Positions 34,237 to 43,045 of a DNA stretch of 64,000 bases are shown piece by piece (within the stretch, counting starts at the first letter, position 1; each line of letters begins with the position of its first letter). The position numbers were made by a program, and so were the translations under genes. A model generated the notes under the pieces. It saw only the letters and a list, made by a program, of their open reading frames with translations. It did not search any database and was not told the origin of the DNA. The stretch is from Trichococcus pasteurii (GTDB taxonomy: Bacteria; Bacillota; Bacilli; Lactobacillales; Aerococcaceae): contig NZ_FONM01000009.1 in NCBI RefSeq assembly GCF_900112935.1, forward strand, positions 1-64,000, read 5' to 3'.

Positions 34237-35465
34237 ATCTGGACAGTATCTGGAAAAGAAGGCAACAACTGCACCTGAAAAAATTCAGCCGTTACAGCAA
34301 ATATATCTTCAATGATCATTTCGTCATAGTCCTCCTCTTTCTGCTGGGAGCTTTGGCTTACCAATATTCCGAATTCGTGAAAACTGTTACGCCGGATTTC
34401 CTTTGGGGAAAACTTCTGATAGTGGCTGTTTTTTCAGGCAGCATCTTTATCGGGAAGCTGGCGACTTTCCTTGAGCCGGCCGACCAAGTGTTCCTTTTGG
34501 CTAAGGAAAAGGAATGGGGAAGCTATTTCAGCAAAGCGAAAAAATACAGCCTGATCCTGCCGTCGATCCTGTTGTTCTTTTTGGCAGCCGCGGCAATGCC
34601 GATGCTATTTGCCGGGAGAACAATCGGGGCGAGTGATTTCCTCCCGATTTATGCAACTTTGATTCTCTTGAAAATCATCGATTTGGATCTTCAGGAGTTG
34701 GGTCTGAAGATAGGCGACAAGAAAGTTCGGCAAAAAAATGATCTGTACCTGGCTTGCGCGGCGATTTTATCGTTCAGCATCGCGATATTTTTCAATCCAT
34801 GGGTTGCGCCGGTACTTGTAACGCTGTATACTATGTTTCTGCGTAAAAAAGTACAAGTGGCGTACGAGGCGCGCTATCCGCTCTATCAATGGGAGCAGAT
34901 GATCGCCTCGGAAGAACAACGAAAAGCTCGGACAAACCGAGTCATCAATCTTTTTACGGATGTTCCTCAAGTGAAGAGCAAAGCAAAAAGAAGGAAATAT
35001 TTCGACGGCTTGTTGCGTCGGATCGAAGGCAACAGCAATTCCTACCAGTATTTATACGCGCGGGCATTTTTGCGCGGGACAGATTACAGCGGCTTGTTCT
35101 TCCGCCTGTTGACCATCGGGGTGCTGTTGCTTCTGTTCACGCCTTCAGCCGGATTTTCTTTAGGCCTCAGTCTGTTGTTCCTGTATTTGACAGGCTTCCA
35201 GCTGTTGCCGCTGTATTTCCATTTCAATGAGAATATGCTGTACCGGCTATATCCGACGCAGCACGCAGATAAATTTGCCGGCTTCAAGCATTTGCTGGCT
35301 TACCTATTGGGAGTGGAAGGATTCCTTTTTGCGGGAATCATCTTCATCAACAACAGTTGGCAGACGGGCTTGGCTGCAGTCGCCTTAAACGCCGGGTTCG
35401 TTTGGCTGTTCATCCAGTTTTACATGGGCGGGCGTACGGGAAAAAGAGAAGCAGCAAGTTACTGA
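34233..35465 (+). CDS. ecsB: ABC transporter permease EcsB
   Basis: A 410-residue membrane protein with about six to eight hydrophobic segments in pairs (FVIVLLFLLGALAYQYS, ILPSILLFFLAAAAMPM, YLACAAILSFSIAIFF, VLLLLFTPSAGFSLGLSL, LLAYLLGVEGFLFAGI, AVALNAGFVWLFI) and a basic cytoplasmic loop (about 215-260). It is the permease of the Ecs transporter, recognised from layout and from overlap with ecsA. No ecsC gene follows. Confidence 0.88.
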   Translation: MNLDSIWKRRQQLHLKKFSRYSKYIFNDHFVIVLLFLLGALAYQYSEFVKTVTPDFLWGKLLIVAVFSGSIFIGKLATFLEPADQVFLLAKEKEWGSYFSKAKKYSLILPSILLFFLAAAAMPMLFAGRTIGASDFLPIYATLILLKIIDLDLQELGLKIGDKKVRQKNDLYLACAAILSFSIAIFFNPWVAPVLVTLYTMFLRKKVQVAYEARYPLYQWEQMIASEEQRKARTNRVINLFTDVPQVKSKAKRRKYFDGLLRRIEGNSNSYQYLYARAFLRGTDYSGLFFRLLTIGVLLLLFTPSAGFSLGLSLLFLYLTGFQLLPLYFHFNENMLYRLYPTQHADKFAGFKHLLAYLLGVEGFLFAGIIFINNSWQTGLAAVALNAGFVWLFIQFYMGGRTGKREAASY

Positions 35466-35759
35466 TCTACGGATTAAAATCGGTTCAGTTCCGAAACTCC
35501 CATGGAATATTCTTGACTGAATATGTAAAGAAATCTAAAATAATAATTGTATGCGAGTGCGGGTCGCTGCGCTTTCAGAGCAAAATGATCGGCATCGCCA
35601 AATGAACACGTAGCACATGAACAGAAGAGCAGACCGAGATAGCTGGGGCTTTCGTCCCGGCTCCTTCTTTTCAATGATATAAATTTATCAAATTAAAAGT
35701 GCATCACCTTTGGTGCTTCACAAGTTTGCAAAATATTTCATGCACCTAAAAAGATGTCT

Positions 35760-35875
35760 AGCGGTCCAAGCCTGCCTCTCGGAAATTAGATAAATCTGAC
35801 CCATTGCGCTCTGCGATGCTCATTCAGGGCCAGATTTCCTAAATTTCTTTCGAGGCAGAGCGGGCTTGTACCGCT
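35760..35875. repeat. Type I modular intergenic element, copy A (short core)
   Basis: It lies between ecsB and the YtmP-like gene. The outer arms AGCGGTCCAAGCC and GGGCTTGTACCGCT pair, and the inner arms AAATCTG and CAGATTT pair. Between them are GCCTCTCGGAAATTAGAT, TTGCGCTCTGCGATGCTCA and GATTTCCTAAATTTCTTTC. It is the shortest of four related copies (others at 37521, 51136, 63572). The whole can fold into one long imperfect hairpin. In the remaining gap, 35466-35759, I see only a GCATCACC/GGTGC hairpin near 35701 and no gene. Confidence 0.75.
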
Positions 35876-35910
35876 TTTCAAAATTAATGACAGAGTAGGG
35901 AATGAGCTCG

Positions 35911-36708
35911 ATGGATTATAAAATGGACTCAGGGTGGCGGCTACATCCCATCGGAGGAGACACAGGACAAGCTTATATGGGCACCAGAGCCGAGGAAAGA
36001 GTTTTTTTGAAAAGAAACTCTTCACCTTTCTTAGCTGCGCTTTCCGTTGAGGGGATCACGCCGCGACTGATCTGGACCAAACGGGTCGGCAATGGGGATG
36101 TCCTGACAGCTCAAGAATGGCTTAACGGCAGGGAATTGAATCCGGATGAGATGAAAGGGAAGTCCGTGCGGGACATCCTGCATCGCATCCATCATTCCGA
36201 AAATCTCCTGAAGATGCTTCAGAAGGTAAAAGGGGAAATCTTCAACCCGATCAATTTCTACAACCTGTACGTTGCGGATCTGCCGGATGACCTGAAATCC
36301 AATTCAGTCCTGCAACAGGTGACTGAATATGTGAAGAACAGCATCGCCAGCATCGACGACTCGCAAAAGACGGTCTGCCACGGAGACGTGAATCGCAAAA
36401 ACTTCCTGTTGGATGAGGAAGACCGGTTGTACCTAGTGGATTGGGAAATGGTCAAAATAGCTGATCCGTTCTCAGACATCAGCACCTTGCTGGTTCAATA
36501 CGTTCCCTACGAGGAATGGGGAACATGGCTGGAGCAGTACGGTTTGCGGATGAATGACAATATGGAACGCCGGTTGGAGTGGTACAGCATGATGGTGTGC
36601 CTCTGCATGATCAAAAAGAGTCATTCGCAGGATCGTAATATGGAAATGAACCAATTGATTCTGTTGCTGAAAAAGCTTTATCAGAATCGCCTGAACAGTT
36701 ATTTATGA
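35911..36708 (+). CDS. Phosphotransferase of the choline/aminoglycoside kinase fold, YtmP-like
   Basis: A 265-residue kinase-like protein with WRLHPIGGDTGQAYMG as a glycine-rich start, the catalytic loop CHGDVNRKNFLL and the metal-binding LVDWEMVKIADP. In B. subtilis the matching ytmP gene also precedes trmB. The substrate is unknown; related proteins phosphorylate choline, thiamine or aminoglycosides. The ATG at 35911 is used because AGGG lies 10 bases upstream; an ATG three codons earlier is too close to it. It starts just behind a repeat element and no good promoter is seen between them. Confidence 0.8.
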   Translation: MDYKMDSGWRLHPIGGDTGQAYMGTRAEERVFLKRNSSPFLAALSVEGITPRLIWTKRVGNGDVLTAQEWLNGRELNPDEMKGKSVRDILHRIHHSENLLKMLQKVKGEIFNPINFYNLYVADLPDDLKSNSVLQQVTEYVKNSIASIDDSQKTVCHGDVNRKNFLLDEEDRLYLVDWEMVKIADPFSDISTLLVQYVPYEEWGTWLEQYGLRMNDNMERRLEWYSMMVCLCMIKKSHSQDRNMEMNQLILLLKKLYQNRLNSYL

Positions 36709-36750
36709 AATCCTCTTCGTCTTAAACGAACGGAAAGGATTTCTTTTTTC
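36707..36750 (+). terminator. Terminator after the YtmP-like gene
   Basis: Arms GAAATCCT (36707-36714, overlapping the stop codon) and AGGATTTC (36736-36743), inner CGTT/AACG pair, then TTTTTT. Confidence 0.8.
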
Positions 36751-36780
36751 GAAAAAAAACAGATAAGAAAGAGGAGAATT

Positions 36781-37446
36781 ATGCGCGTAAGAAATAAACC
36801 ATGGGCTGCCGAAAAATTGGCTGAGAGTACCCAATATGTAGTGATGGAACCAGCGGATTGGAAAGGGAAATGGCAGGAACGCTTCGGCAACGAGCAACCG
36901 ATCCATGTGGAAATCGGCTCCGGCAAGGGCCAGTTCATCGTCGAGATGGCTCGCATGCATCCGGAAGTGAATTATATCGGGATCGAACGTCAGACGAGTG
37001 TGGCGGTCATGACACTCGATAAAATGATCGAATCAGGCTTGAAAAATGTCCAATTGCTGAATACGGACGGAGAGAATGTAGCGGATTTCTTTGCGGAGGG
37101 CGAAGTGGATCGCGTCTACCTGAACTTTTCCGATCCGTGGCCAAAGTCCAAGCATGACAAACGCCGCTTGACCTACAAAAAATTCCTGCGGAACTATGAA
37201 CAGATCCTGGTTTCCGGCGGGGAGATCCATTTCAAGACGGATAACCAAGGCTTGTTCGAGTATTCGCTCGCAAGCTTCTCGCAGTACGGCATGACTTTAA
37301 AGCAAGTCTGGCTGGATCTGCACAAGAGCGATTTTGAGGGGAACATCATGACGGAGTATGAAGCGAAGTTCTCTTCAAGAGGAGACCGCATCTACCGTGT
37401 CGAAGCAGCGTTCCCGAAAAAAGAGACGGCTGATTCAGAAAAATAG
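36781..37446 (+). CDS. trmB: tRNA (guanine(46)-N7)-methyltransferase
   Basis: A 221-residue class I methyltransferase: SAM motif [15 protein letters not shown] (near 43-57), then NYIGIERQ and the TrmB-specific [18 protein letters not shown]. It makes m7G46 in the variable loop of tRNAs. AAGAGGAGAATT directly precedes the ATG. It follows the YtmP-like gene as in B. subtilis, although a terminator lies between. Confidence 0.95.
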   Translation: MRVRNKPWAAEKLAESTQYVVMEPADWKGKWQERFGNEQPIHVEIGSGKGQFIVEMARMHPEVNYIGIERQTSVAVMTLDKMIESGLKNVQLLNTDGENVADFFAEGEVDRVYLNFSDPWPKSKHDKRRLTYKKFLRNYEQILVSGGEIHFKTDNQGLFEYSLASFSQYGMTLKQVWLDLHKSDFEGNIMTEYEAKFSSRGDRIYRVEAAFPKKETADSEK

Positions 37447-37457
37447 CACACAAAACA

Positions 37458-37501
37458 AAAGGAAGGACCAAAGCTGCGAGTGCTTTGGTCCTTCCTTTTT
37501 T
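37458..37501 (+). terminator. Terminator after trmB
   Basis: Perfect 17-bp arms AAAGGAAGGACCAAAGC (37458-37474) and its complement (37482-37498), followed by T residues. Confidence 0.93.
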
Positions 37502-37520
37502 TGTGCAACTAATGATGTCC

Positions 37521-37887
37521 AGCGATCCAAGCCTGCCTCTCGGAAAGAGATGAAGGACCCCCTTGTCTCTGCGAGCCAAGGATACTGATCGACTAACCTG
37601 CTGACGCAAGAAATCTCTCAGCATGTTGCGCTCTTCGATACTCAGTTGCATGGGAGTCTTAGGGATTCATCCCTTAGAGTCCCAGTACAAGGTGACCGTA
37701 GGGAACGTTGCAGGGCACGATTTCCTAAATTGTCATGACTCTTGCGATTTCAATCGCTTAATCCTGTCATAAGGCCATCCAACCGGTCGCGCAGTGAGGC
37801 CCTCTGATGTCGCACTGTGACATCAGAGTACTTGACCGTTTAGGTCACAGTGTTTCCTTAATCGAGGCAGAGCGGGCTTGTATCGCA
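37521..37887. repeat. Type I modular intergenic element, copy B (longest)
   Basis: Outer arms GCGATCCAAGCC and GGGCTTGTATCGC pair; compared with copy A the AGCGGT/ACCGCT end has become GCGAT/ATCGC. Modules in order: a GAGAT...ATCTC segment with CCTTGTCTCTGCGAGCCAAGG; TTGCGCTCTTCGATACTCA; a hairpin insert TTAGGGATTCATCCCTTAG; GATTTCCTAAATT; GTCATGACTCTTGCGATTTC; a CTCTGAT-GTCGCACTGTGAC-ATCAGAG hairpin; CTTGACCGTTTAGGTCACAG; and GAGGCAGAGCGGGCTTG. It fills the gap between trmB and the convergent YtzB-like gene. No coding sense. Confidence 0.8.
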
Positions 37888-37896
37888 TTTCTTTTT

Positions 37897-38247
37897 TTAC
37901 AGTTTGTATAAGTCCAAAATGGTTCCTGTGTAGGCATCGGCGATGAATTCATATTGCACCAATACGCCTTCTTCTTTGCGGGAAATGCCGCCGTAATACA
38001 CATCCGTCTTTGAAGAATAACGGCTGAGCGGGACAGGATGCAGTTCGATCCATGAGCCTTCGATCGGAGCTTCAGCCAAGAACATCTTTTTGACGTTTTC
38101 CAGGATTTTATCGCCGTTTACAGTCCGTTTCTGTTCATAGCAAAGGGCTGTCACGACTGAACCAAGTACGAGTCCGGCTCCGAATAAAATACCGCCCAAG
38201 ATTTCTTCTTTGTGTTTTTTGCACATGCATTTTTCCAAAAAGTTCAT
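37897..38247 (-). CDS. Small membrane-anchored protein, YtzB-like (PepSY-type C-terminal half)
   Basis: A 116-residue protein. After a Lys/Cys-rich cytoplasmic start (MNFLEKCMCKKHKEE) comes one hydrophobic segment (ILGGILFGAGLVLGSVVTALCY) and an extracytoplasmic domain whose end, VLVQYEFIADAYTGTILDLYKL, looks like a PepSY repeat. A PepSY protein, YtzB, sits beside ytoP in B. subtilis, so the context agrees. The ATG at 38247 has GAGGAGGAAC upstream; the open frame continues further but without a site. Function unknown; PepSY domains often inhibit or regulate proteases. Confidence 0.65.
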   Translation of the reverse strand: MNFLEKCMCKKHKEEILGGILFGAGLVLGSVVTALCYEQKRTVNGDKILENVKKMFLAEAPIEGSWIELHPVPLSRYSSKTDVYYGGISRKEEGVLVQYEFIADAYTGTILDLYKL

Positions 38248-38352
38248 CTTATGTTCCTCCTCAAAGTAATGCGCTTTCTTAATTTCTCCCTTCAGTATAG
38301 CAATAATACGAAAAAAATAATAGGGAAATGTCACAAGCGGCAGGATGCACAA

Positions 38353-38366
38353 AGGAAACGTTTCCT
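38353..38366. promoter_or_regulatory. Perfect palindrome AGGAAACGTTTCCT, cre-like
   Basis: A 14-bp perfect palindrome between the divergent YtzB-like and YtoP-like genes. It matches the catabolite-responsive element consensus TGWAANCGNTNWCA except at the outermost bases. It may bind CcpA. Confidence 0.4.
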
Positions 38367-38399
38367 GTGCTGGACAATGCTTCTTAACGAATGGAATCG

Positions 38400-38428
38400 T
38401 TGCTATGACAAGGATGCTGCGCTATAAT
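38400..38428 (+). promoter_or_regulatory. Promoter of the ytoP-ytpP-ytpR group
   Basis: TTGCTA (38400-38405), 17-base spacer, TATAAT (38423-38428). Confidence 0.65.
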
Positions 38429-38484
38429 GGATAGGATAGTCAGACACTTAAGGGGGATCGGGAGCGGCATAAGGATAAATTTGT

Positions 38485-39579
38485 GTGCTGCTCCATTCAA
38501 ATATGGATGATAAAACATTTGCTATGATCAAAGAATTGACGGAATTGCAGGGAACAAGCGGAAACGAACGCAATATCCGTAACTATATGCGCGAGAGAAT
38601 GGCGCCATTGGTGGATCGCATCGAAACGGATGGCTTGGGCGGTATTTTCGGAATCAGAGAGCATGAAAATGAAACGGCACCGCGCATCATGGTGGCGGCA
38701 CATATGGATGAAGTTGGCTTCATGGTGGCAGGCATCACGGATCGGGGATTGTTCCGGGTTGTGCCGCTTGGAGGTTGGAATGCTTATGTCGTTTCGGCAC
38801 AGCGCTATACCCTGCAGACGTCCAAAGGCGATATACCTGTGATTTCTTCTTCCGTCCCGCCGCATTTATTGCGCGGGGAGGGTGAAGGCAAAAAAGTCAA
38901 AGTGACGGATATCCTGTTCGATGCCGGTTTCGATACGAAAGAAGAGGCGTTGGCATTCGGAGTCCGTCCAGGAGATACGATTGTTACCCAAGTGGAAACG
39001 ATCTGGACAGCCAACAAGAAGAAGATCATTTCAAAAGCGTGGGACAACCGCTACGGGAACACGGTTGTTTTGGAAACGCTGGAAGCATTGAAAAATGAAA
39101 AGTTGCCGAACACATTGATCGCCGGCGCAAATGTTCAGGAAGAGGTCGGACTGCGCGGGACAAAGGGGGCCGTTCACAAATTCAAGCCCGATCTGTTCTT
39201 CGCGGTGGACTGCTCCGCTGCGGACGATCTGACGACGACCAAGGATACGTTCGGGCATCTGGGAGAAGGTTTCCTTTTGCGGATCCAGGATCCCGGCATG
39301 ATCACCTTGAAAGGGATGCGCGAATTTCTGTTGGATACGGCGGAAACGCATGATATCCCTTATCAGTATTTCGTTTCCAAAGGCGGAACGGATGCGGGTG
39401 CCGCCCATGTCATGAACGACGGCGTGCCTAGCGCGGTCATCGGGGTCTGCGCCCGCTACATCCATACACACCAAACAATGTTCCACATCGACGATTATGC
39501 GGCGGCAAAGGAAATGGTCGCACAAGTCATCAAAGCGTTGGACAAGAGTACTTATGAAACCATCATGGCCATGAATTAA
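38485..39579 (+). CDS. M42-family aminopeptidase, YtoP-like
   Basis: A 364-residue dinuclear metallo-aminopeptidase. Metal ligands are in [35 protein letters not shown] and the GGTDAGAAH segment near the C terminus. Enzymes of this family remove N-terminal residues from short peptides and often form dodecamers. The start is uncertain: a GTG at 38485 has AAGGAT 8 bases upstream, while an ATG at 38503 fits family length better but has no site. Genes for YtpP and YtpR follow closely, as in B. subtilis. A paralogue lies at 58808-59893. Confidence 0.88.
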   Translation: MLLHSNMDDKTFAMIKELTELQGTSGNERNIRNYMRERMAPLVDRIETDGLGGIFGIREHENETAPRIMVAAHMDEVGFMVAGITDRGLFRVVPLGGWNAYVVSAQRYTLQTSKGDIPVISSSVPPHLLRGEGEGKKVKVTDILFDAGFDTKEEALAFGVRPGDTIVTQVETIWTANKKKIISKAWDNRYGNTVVLETLEALKNEKLPNTLIAGANVQEEVGLRGTKGAVHKFKPDLFFAVDCSAADDLTTTKDTFGHLGEGFLLRIQDPGMITLKGMREFLLDTAETHDIPYQYFVSKGGTDAGAAHVMNDGVPSAVIGVCARYIHTHQTMFHIDDYAAAKEMVAQVIKALDKSTYETIMAMN

Positions 39580-39593
39580 GGAGGAATGGGATT

Positions 39594-39905
39594 ATGGATA
39601 AACTGAAAGATTTGGATCAATTCAAAGAACTGCGCGATTCGGGAAAAACGGTATTCGTCTTCATGACCGGCTGGTGCCCGGACTGCCATTACATCCGCCC
39701 ATTCATGCCCGAGGTGGAAAGCAAGTTCGCGGATTTTCGTTTCGTCGAAATAGACCGCGACGATTTCGGCCCGCTGGGGGAAGCTTTGCAGATTTCCGGA
39801 ATACCGAGCTTTGTCGCTTATGATAAAGGAGAACTTTTGGGGCGTTTCGTTTCCCGCAACCGGAAGACGCAAAAAGAGATTGAAGCCTTTTTGGGCGAAT
39901 TGTGA
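39594..39905 (+). CDS. Thioredoxin-like protein YtpP
   Basis: A 103-residue thioredoxin fold with active site GWCPDCHY (C-P-D-C, near 28-31) and the cis-Pro segment SGIPSFVAY. The CPDC site differs from classic CGPC, as in YtpP-type proteins. It probably acts as a thiol-disulfide oxidoreductase in the cytosol; the partner is unknown. AAGGAGGAATGGGATT precedes the ATG; it lies 14 bases after the peptidase gene. Confidence 0.85.
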   Translation: MDKLKDLDQFKELRDSGKTVFVFMTGWCPDCHYIRPFMPEVESKFADFRFVEIDRDDFGPLGEALQISGIPSFVAYDKGELLGRFVSRNRKTQKEIEAFLGEL

Positions 39906-39958
39906 TACTATTTCGTTTGGGAAAAATAAATGAAGAAGCATAAAGGAGCAAACAAAAC

Positions 39959-40573
39959 ATGTGGTTAAGTTTTTATAATCGTGAAGCAGTCGGGGATACA
40001 TTATTATTGACAAAAGGGGATATCGCCGTCCGCCAAGAACAATCATGCGAATCGAAAGGGAATGTGACGCGCATTTTCAACAACCGTACAAATGAAACGA
40101 TGGGCTATAATCTGTTTTCGATTTCAGATGCGCTTACGTTGCATGCAAAGGGACAAGTTTTCCTTTCAGATGAAGAAGTCGCAAAAGTGAATGCTTTGAT
40201 CCAGGCGGCAGGTTTCAGTGACGCTGTCGTTGTCGATCGCTCACCTAAATTTGTTGTGGGTTACGTCAAGGAATGCGTGCCGCATGAAGACTCCGACCAT
40301 CTGTCCGTTACGCAAACGGAAGTGGACAACGGAGAAGTACTGCAGATCGTCTGCGGTGCAGCCAACATCAAAAAAGGGCAACGCGTCGTCGTAGCCAAAC
40401 CAGGCGCTGTCATGCCAAGCGGTTTGATCATCTGGCCAGGTGAATTGCGCGGCGTAGCCAGCCATGGCATGATCTGTTCAGCCAAAGAATTGCAGTTGGA
40501 AAACGCAAGCCCTAAAAAAGGCATACTTGTCTTGGATGACAGCTATACAATCGGCGCAGCGTTTTCTAAATAA
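39959..40573 (+). CDS. tRNA-binding domain protein YtpR
   Basis: A 204-residue protein. The C-terminal half (about 95-200) is an OB-fold tRNA-binding domain like that of the PheRS beta chain: VVGYVKECVPHEDSDHLSV, QIVCGAANIKKGQRVVVAKPGAVMPSG and ELRGVASHGMICSAKEL. The N-terminal half is the YtpR-specific DUF4479 region. Its role is not settled. AAAGGAGCAAAC precedes the ATG. Order ytoP-ytpP-ytpR is conserved, here without ytpQ. Confidence 0.88.
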   Translation: MWLSFYNREAVGDTLLLTKGDIAVRQEQSCESKGNVTRIFNNRTNETMGYNLFSISDALTLHAKGQVFLSDEEVAKVNALIQAAGFSDAVVVDRSPKFVVGYVKECVPHEDSDHLSVTQTEVDNGEVLQIVCGAANIKKGQRVVVAKPGAVMPSGLIIWPGELRGVASHGMICSAKELQLENASPKKGILVLDDSYTIGAAFSK

Positions 40574-40674
40574 TCCTATAGAATTATTCTTGAAAAAGAA
40601 GTACTATTATAAAGGAATTCCATTGAAACCGGGCATAGTATTGCCGGAAGCAAAATAAGAGAGGAGCAGACTGG

Positions 40675-41370
40675 ATGAGTCGCTATGATGGACCAAGTTT
40701 TTTTCGGCATGAACATCGTTCAGGAATGGATGGAAGTCATCCTGCAACAAATAAGTTTGATTTTCCGAATTACCTGAAAAAAGAGGATGAAGAGCATGGC
40801 ATGCTGGAAGAAAAAGGCGATTCTGCACAACCGTCCTCCTATATCTCGCAAGATTTGCTGCATCCGATGGACACAGTCCCGTACATCCGCCACAACAAGG
40901 AGGCATTCGTATCCTACAGGGATAAAGCTGTGAAGCCTGTTGAAGATGTTTTTGCGGTCGAGAAAAAAAGACTGAAGGAAGAAAAGCAGAAGGAGCGCCG
41001 CACGGAACTTGGCATGCATCCTTTCGCATCCTATAAAAGCAGAAGGCCTTTCCAACTGACCGAAGTACCGGAACCGTTGAAAGGCTGGGGAAACCTGAAT
41101 GAAAAGAAAATCGATTATCGCGCGATTGCGGCATTATTGAAGAAAAGCAGCTCGGACCTGCTTATTTTCGAACTGGGGGCACCTGTTGAAGACGATGCGA
41201 TTCTGGAAGAAGACAACGCGGGGGAAAGTGAGTTGCAACCGTTGGAAGGCAAATCCAAACGGGCAATGAACCGCTCGCTGTTGGGCATCATGGAGCAGGA
41301 ACGCTCATACGATGTAGCCGGAAAATTCGTCCATGAGGCTGCCGATTCGGTAAGCCACTCTTATTTTTAG
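40675..41370 (+). CDS. Uncharacterised protein at the sftA position; possible motor-less SftA relative
   Basis: A 231-residue hydrophilic protein with charged, probably disordered sequence and no membrane segment, Walker motif or other enzyme motif. Residues about 124-139 (RRPFQLTEVPEPLKGW) resemble the PFxxTEVPSPIxGx linker motif in the N-terminal part of SftA/FtsK-like DNA translocases. In B. subtilis sftA lies between ytpR and murC, exactly this place. It may be what is left of an SftA whose motor was lost, or a linker-only protein with a structural role. AGAGAGGAGCAGACTGG precedes the ATG, so it looks expressed. Confidence 0.6.
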   Translation: MSRYDGPSFFRHEHRSGMDGSHPATNKFDFPNYLKKEDEEHGMLEEKGDSAQPSSYISQDLLHPMDTVPYIRHNKEAFVSYRDKAVKPVEDVFAVEKKRLKEEKQKERRTELGMHPFASYKSRRPFQLTEVPEPLKGWGNLNEKKIDYRAIAALLKKSSSDLLIFELGAPVEDDAILEEDNAGESELQPLEGKSKRAMNRSLLGIMEQERSYDVAGKFVHEAADSVSHSYF

Positions 41371-41485
41371 TCATCGCGTTGTAACATTAGCTTGATTTGT
41401 ACGCTGCGGTTGATTTTGCAGTGAAATTATTGACATGTTTGACATCAAAGTTTAAATAATTTCATGCATTTTCTTAATCCGTGCG

Positions 41486-41494
41486 TGCTATACT
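41486..41494 (+). promoter_or_regulatory. Extended -10 promoter of murC
   Basis: TGC-TATACT at 41486-41494, about 115 bases before the murC ATG. A second possible promoter, TTGACA (41430-41435) with TTAAAT (41452-41457) at 16 bases, lies upstream. The leader between has GGACA/TGTCC and GAAGGT/ACCTTC stems. Confidence 0.5.
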
Positions 41495-41608
41495 GGTTCC
41501 GATTCAATAAATGGACAGCAAGTCATCATGTCCTGAGAGAGTGTTTTGAGGCACAAACATCAGAAGGTAGCCGAAAGACTAACCTTCCTTATTCATTTGG
41601 AGGTAATT

Positions 41609-42940
41609 ATGGAAACGGAAACGATTTATCATTTTGTCGGCATCAAAGGTTCTGGGATGAGTGCGTTGGCATTGATCCTGCATGGAAAAGGCTACAGAGT
41701 CCAAGGCTCCGATGTCGAAACTTATTTCTTTACGCAAAAAGGTTTGGATGATGCTGGCATCACAATCATGCCATTCAGCGAAGCGAACATCACACCGGGT
41801 CTGACAGTCATCGCAGGGAATGCTTTCCCTGATTCACATGAGGAAATCGCGAAAGCGAAAGAACTCGGTTTGACGGTTATCCGCTACCATGATTTCATAG
41901 GCGAATTGATCAAGAACTATACGAGCGTCGCCATTACCGGTTCACACGGCAAGACAAGCACAACCGGTTTGTTGTCCCATGTGTTGGACGGGATTGCCCC
42001 GACAAGCTATCTGATCGGAGATGGCACTGGTTTCGGCCGGGAAGATGCGGAGTACTTTGTGTTGGAAGCTTGCGAATACAGACGTCATTTCTTGGCTTAC
42101 TCACCAGACTACGCCATCATCACGAACATCGATTTCGATCACCCGGATTACTACCAGGACATCAATGATGTTTACAGCGCATTTGATACGTTTGCATCCC
42201 AAGTGAAAAAAGGCATCATCGCTTGTGGGGAAGATGCGTATGTCCGTGAGCTGAAAGGAAAATATCCTGTCACGTTTTATGGGTTCGCTGAAGACAATGA
42301 TGTTGTCGCCAAAAATGTCACGAAAGACACAAACGGCAGTCAGTTCGATGTGGAAATAAATGGCGAGCTGTTCGGTCATTTTGAAATCCCGTCATTCGGC
42401 ACGCACAACATCCTCAATTCATTGGCCATCATCACATTCTGCTGGTTGGAAGGTTTGGACAAAGACAAGGTTGCTGCCCAGCTCAAGACATTCTCAGGAG
42501 TAAAACGTCGCTTCAGCGAAAAATACATTTCGGATATGGTTGTCATCGACGATTATGCCCATCATCCATCCGAAATCCGCGCTACACTCGATGCAGCCAG
42601 ACAGAAATACCCTACTAAAGAAATCATTGCAATTTTCCAACCGCATACCTTCACGCGTACGGTTGCCCTGCTTAGCGAGTTCGCTGAGTCGCTGGAATTG
42701 GCCGACAAGGTCTTCCTTTGCGATATCTTCGGCTCTGCACGCGAAAAGGACGGACAGGTTTCGATCGGCGATTTGGCCGATAAAATCGAAAAAGGCGCAA
42801 CGGTATTGAACGTCAACAATATGTCTCCACTGTTGCAGTTCCATGATGCTGTAGCCATTTTCATGGGCGCGGGGGATGTTCAGAAATTTGAACTGGCTTA
42901 TGAAGAACTGTTGAGCCATAGCGTGCCGACAAAAAATTAA
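41609..42940 (+). CDS. murC: UDP-N-acetylmuramate--L-alanine ligase
   Basis: A 443-residue Mur ligase that adds L-Ala to UDP-MurNAc in the cytosol. Domain 1 starts with [15 protein letters not shown] (nucleotide binding), domain 2 has the ATP loop [12 protein letters not shown] and the [10 protein letters not shown] region, and domain 3 has [12 protein letters not shown] and [13 protein letters not shown] lies 5 bases before the ATG at 41609; earlier in-frame ATGs are rejected. The position after the ytpR/sftA site is conserved in Bacilli. Confidence 0.95.
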   Translation: METETIYHFVGIKGSGMSALALILHGKGYRVQGSDVETYFFTQKGLDDAGITIMPFSEANITPGLTVIAGNAFPDSHEEIAKAKELGLTVIRYHDFIGELIKNYTSVAITGSHGKTSTTGLLSHVLDGIAPTSYLIGDGTGFGREDAEYFVLEACEYRRHFLAYSPDYAIITNIDFDHPDYYQDINDVYSAFDTFASQVKKGIIACGEDAYVRELKGKYPVTFYGFAEDNDVVAKNVTKDTNGSQFDVEINGELFGHFEIPSFGTHNILNSLAIITFCWLEGLDKDKVAAQLKTFSGVKRRFSEKYISDMVVIDDYAHHPSEIRATLDAARQKYPTKEIIAIFQPHTFTRTVALLSEFAESLELADKVFLCDIFGSAREKDGQVSIGDLADKIEKGATVLNVNNMSPLLQFHDAVAIFMGAGDVQKFELAYEELLSHSVPTKN

Positions 42941-42987
42941 TTCAGTAGAACGGTTCTGATTCGCAGATACCGCTCCCGTTTCGCAAA

Positions 42988-43022
42988 CAGAGGATGTCCA
43001 CAAAAGAGGTGGACATCCTCTG
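42988..43022. other. Stable hairpin after murC, without T run
   Basis: Perfect 14-bp arms CAGAGGATGTCCAC (42988-43001) and GTGGACATCCTCTG (43009-43022), 7-base loop. No T run follows, so it is a weak terminator candidate or an mRNA 3'-end stabiliser. Confidence 0.6.
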
Positions 43023-43045
43023 TTCACTCCAACGTCCGGGTATCT

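Noticed and set aside
35755-35880. Small protein gene between ecsB and the YtmP-like gene
   Set aside because: Short open frames there do not persist across the related element copies, and the differences between copies preserve pairing rather than reading frame.
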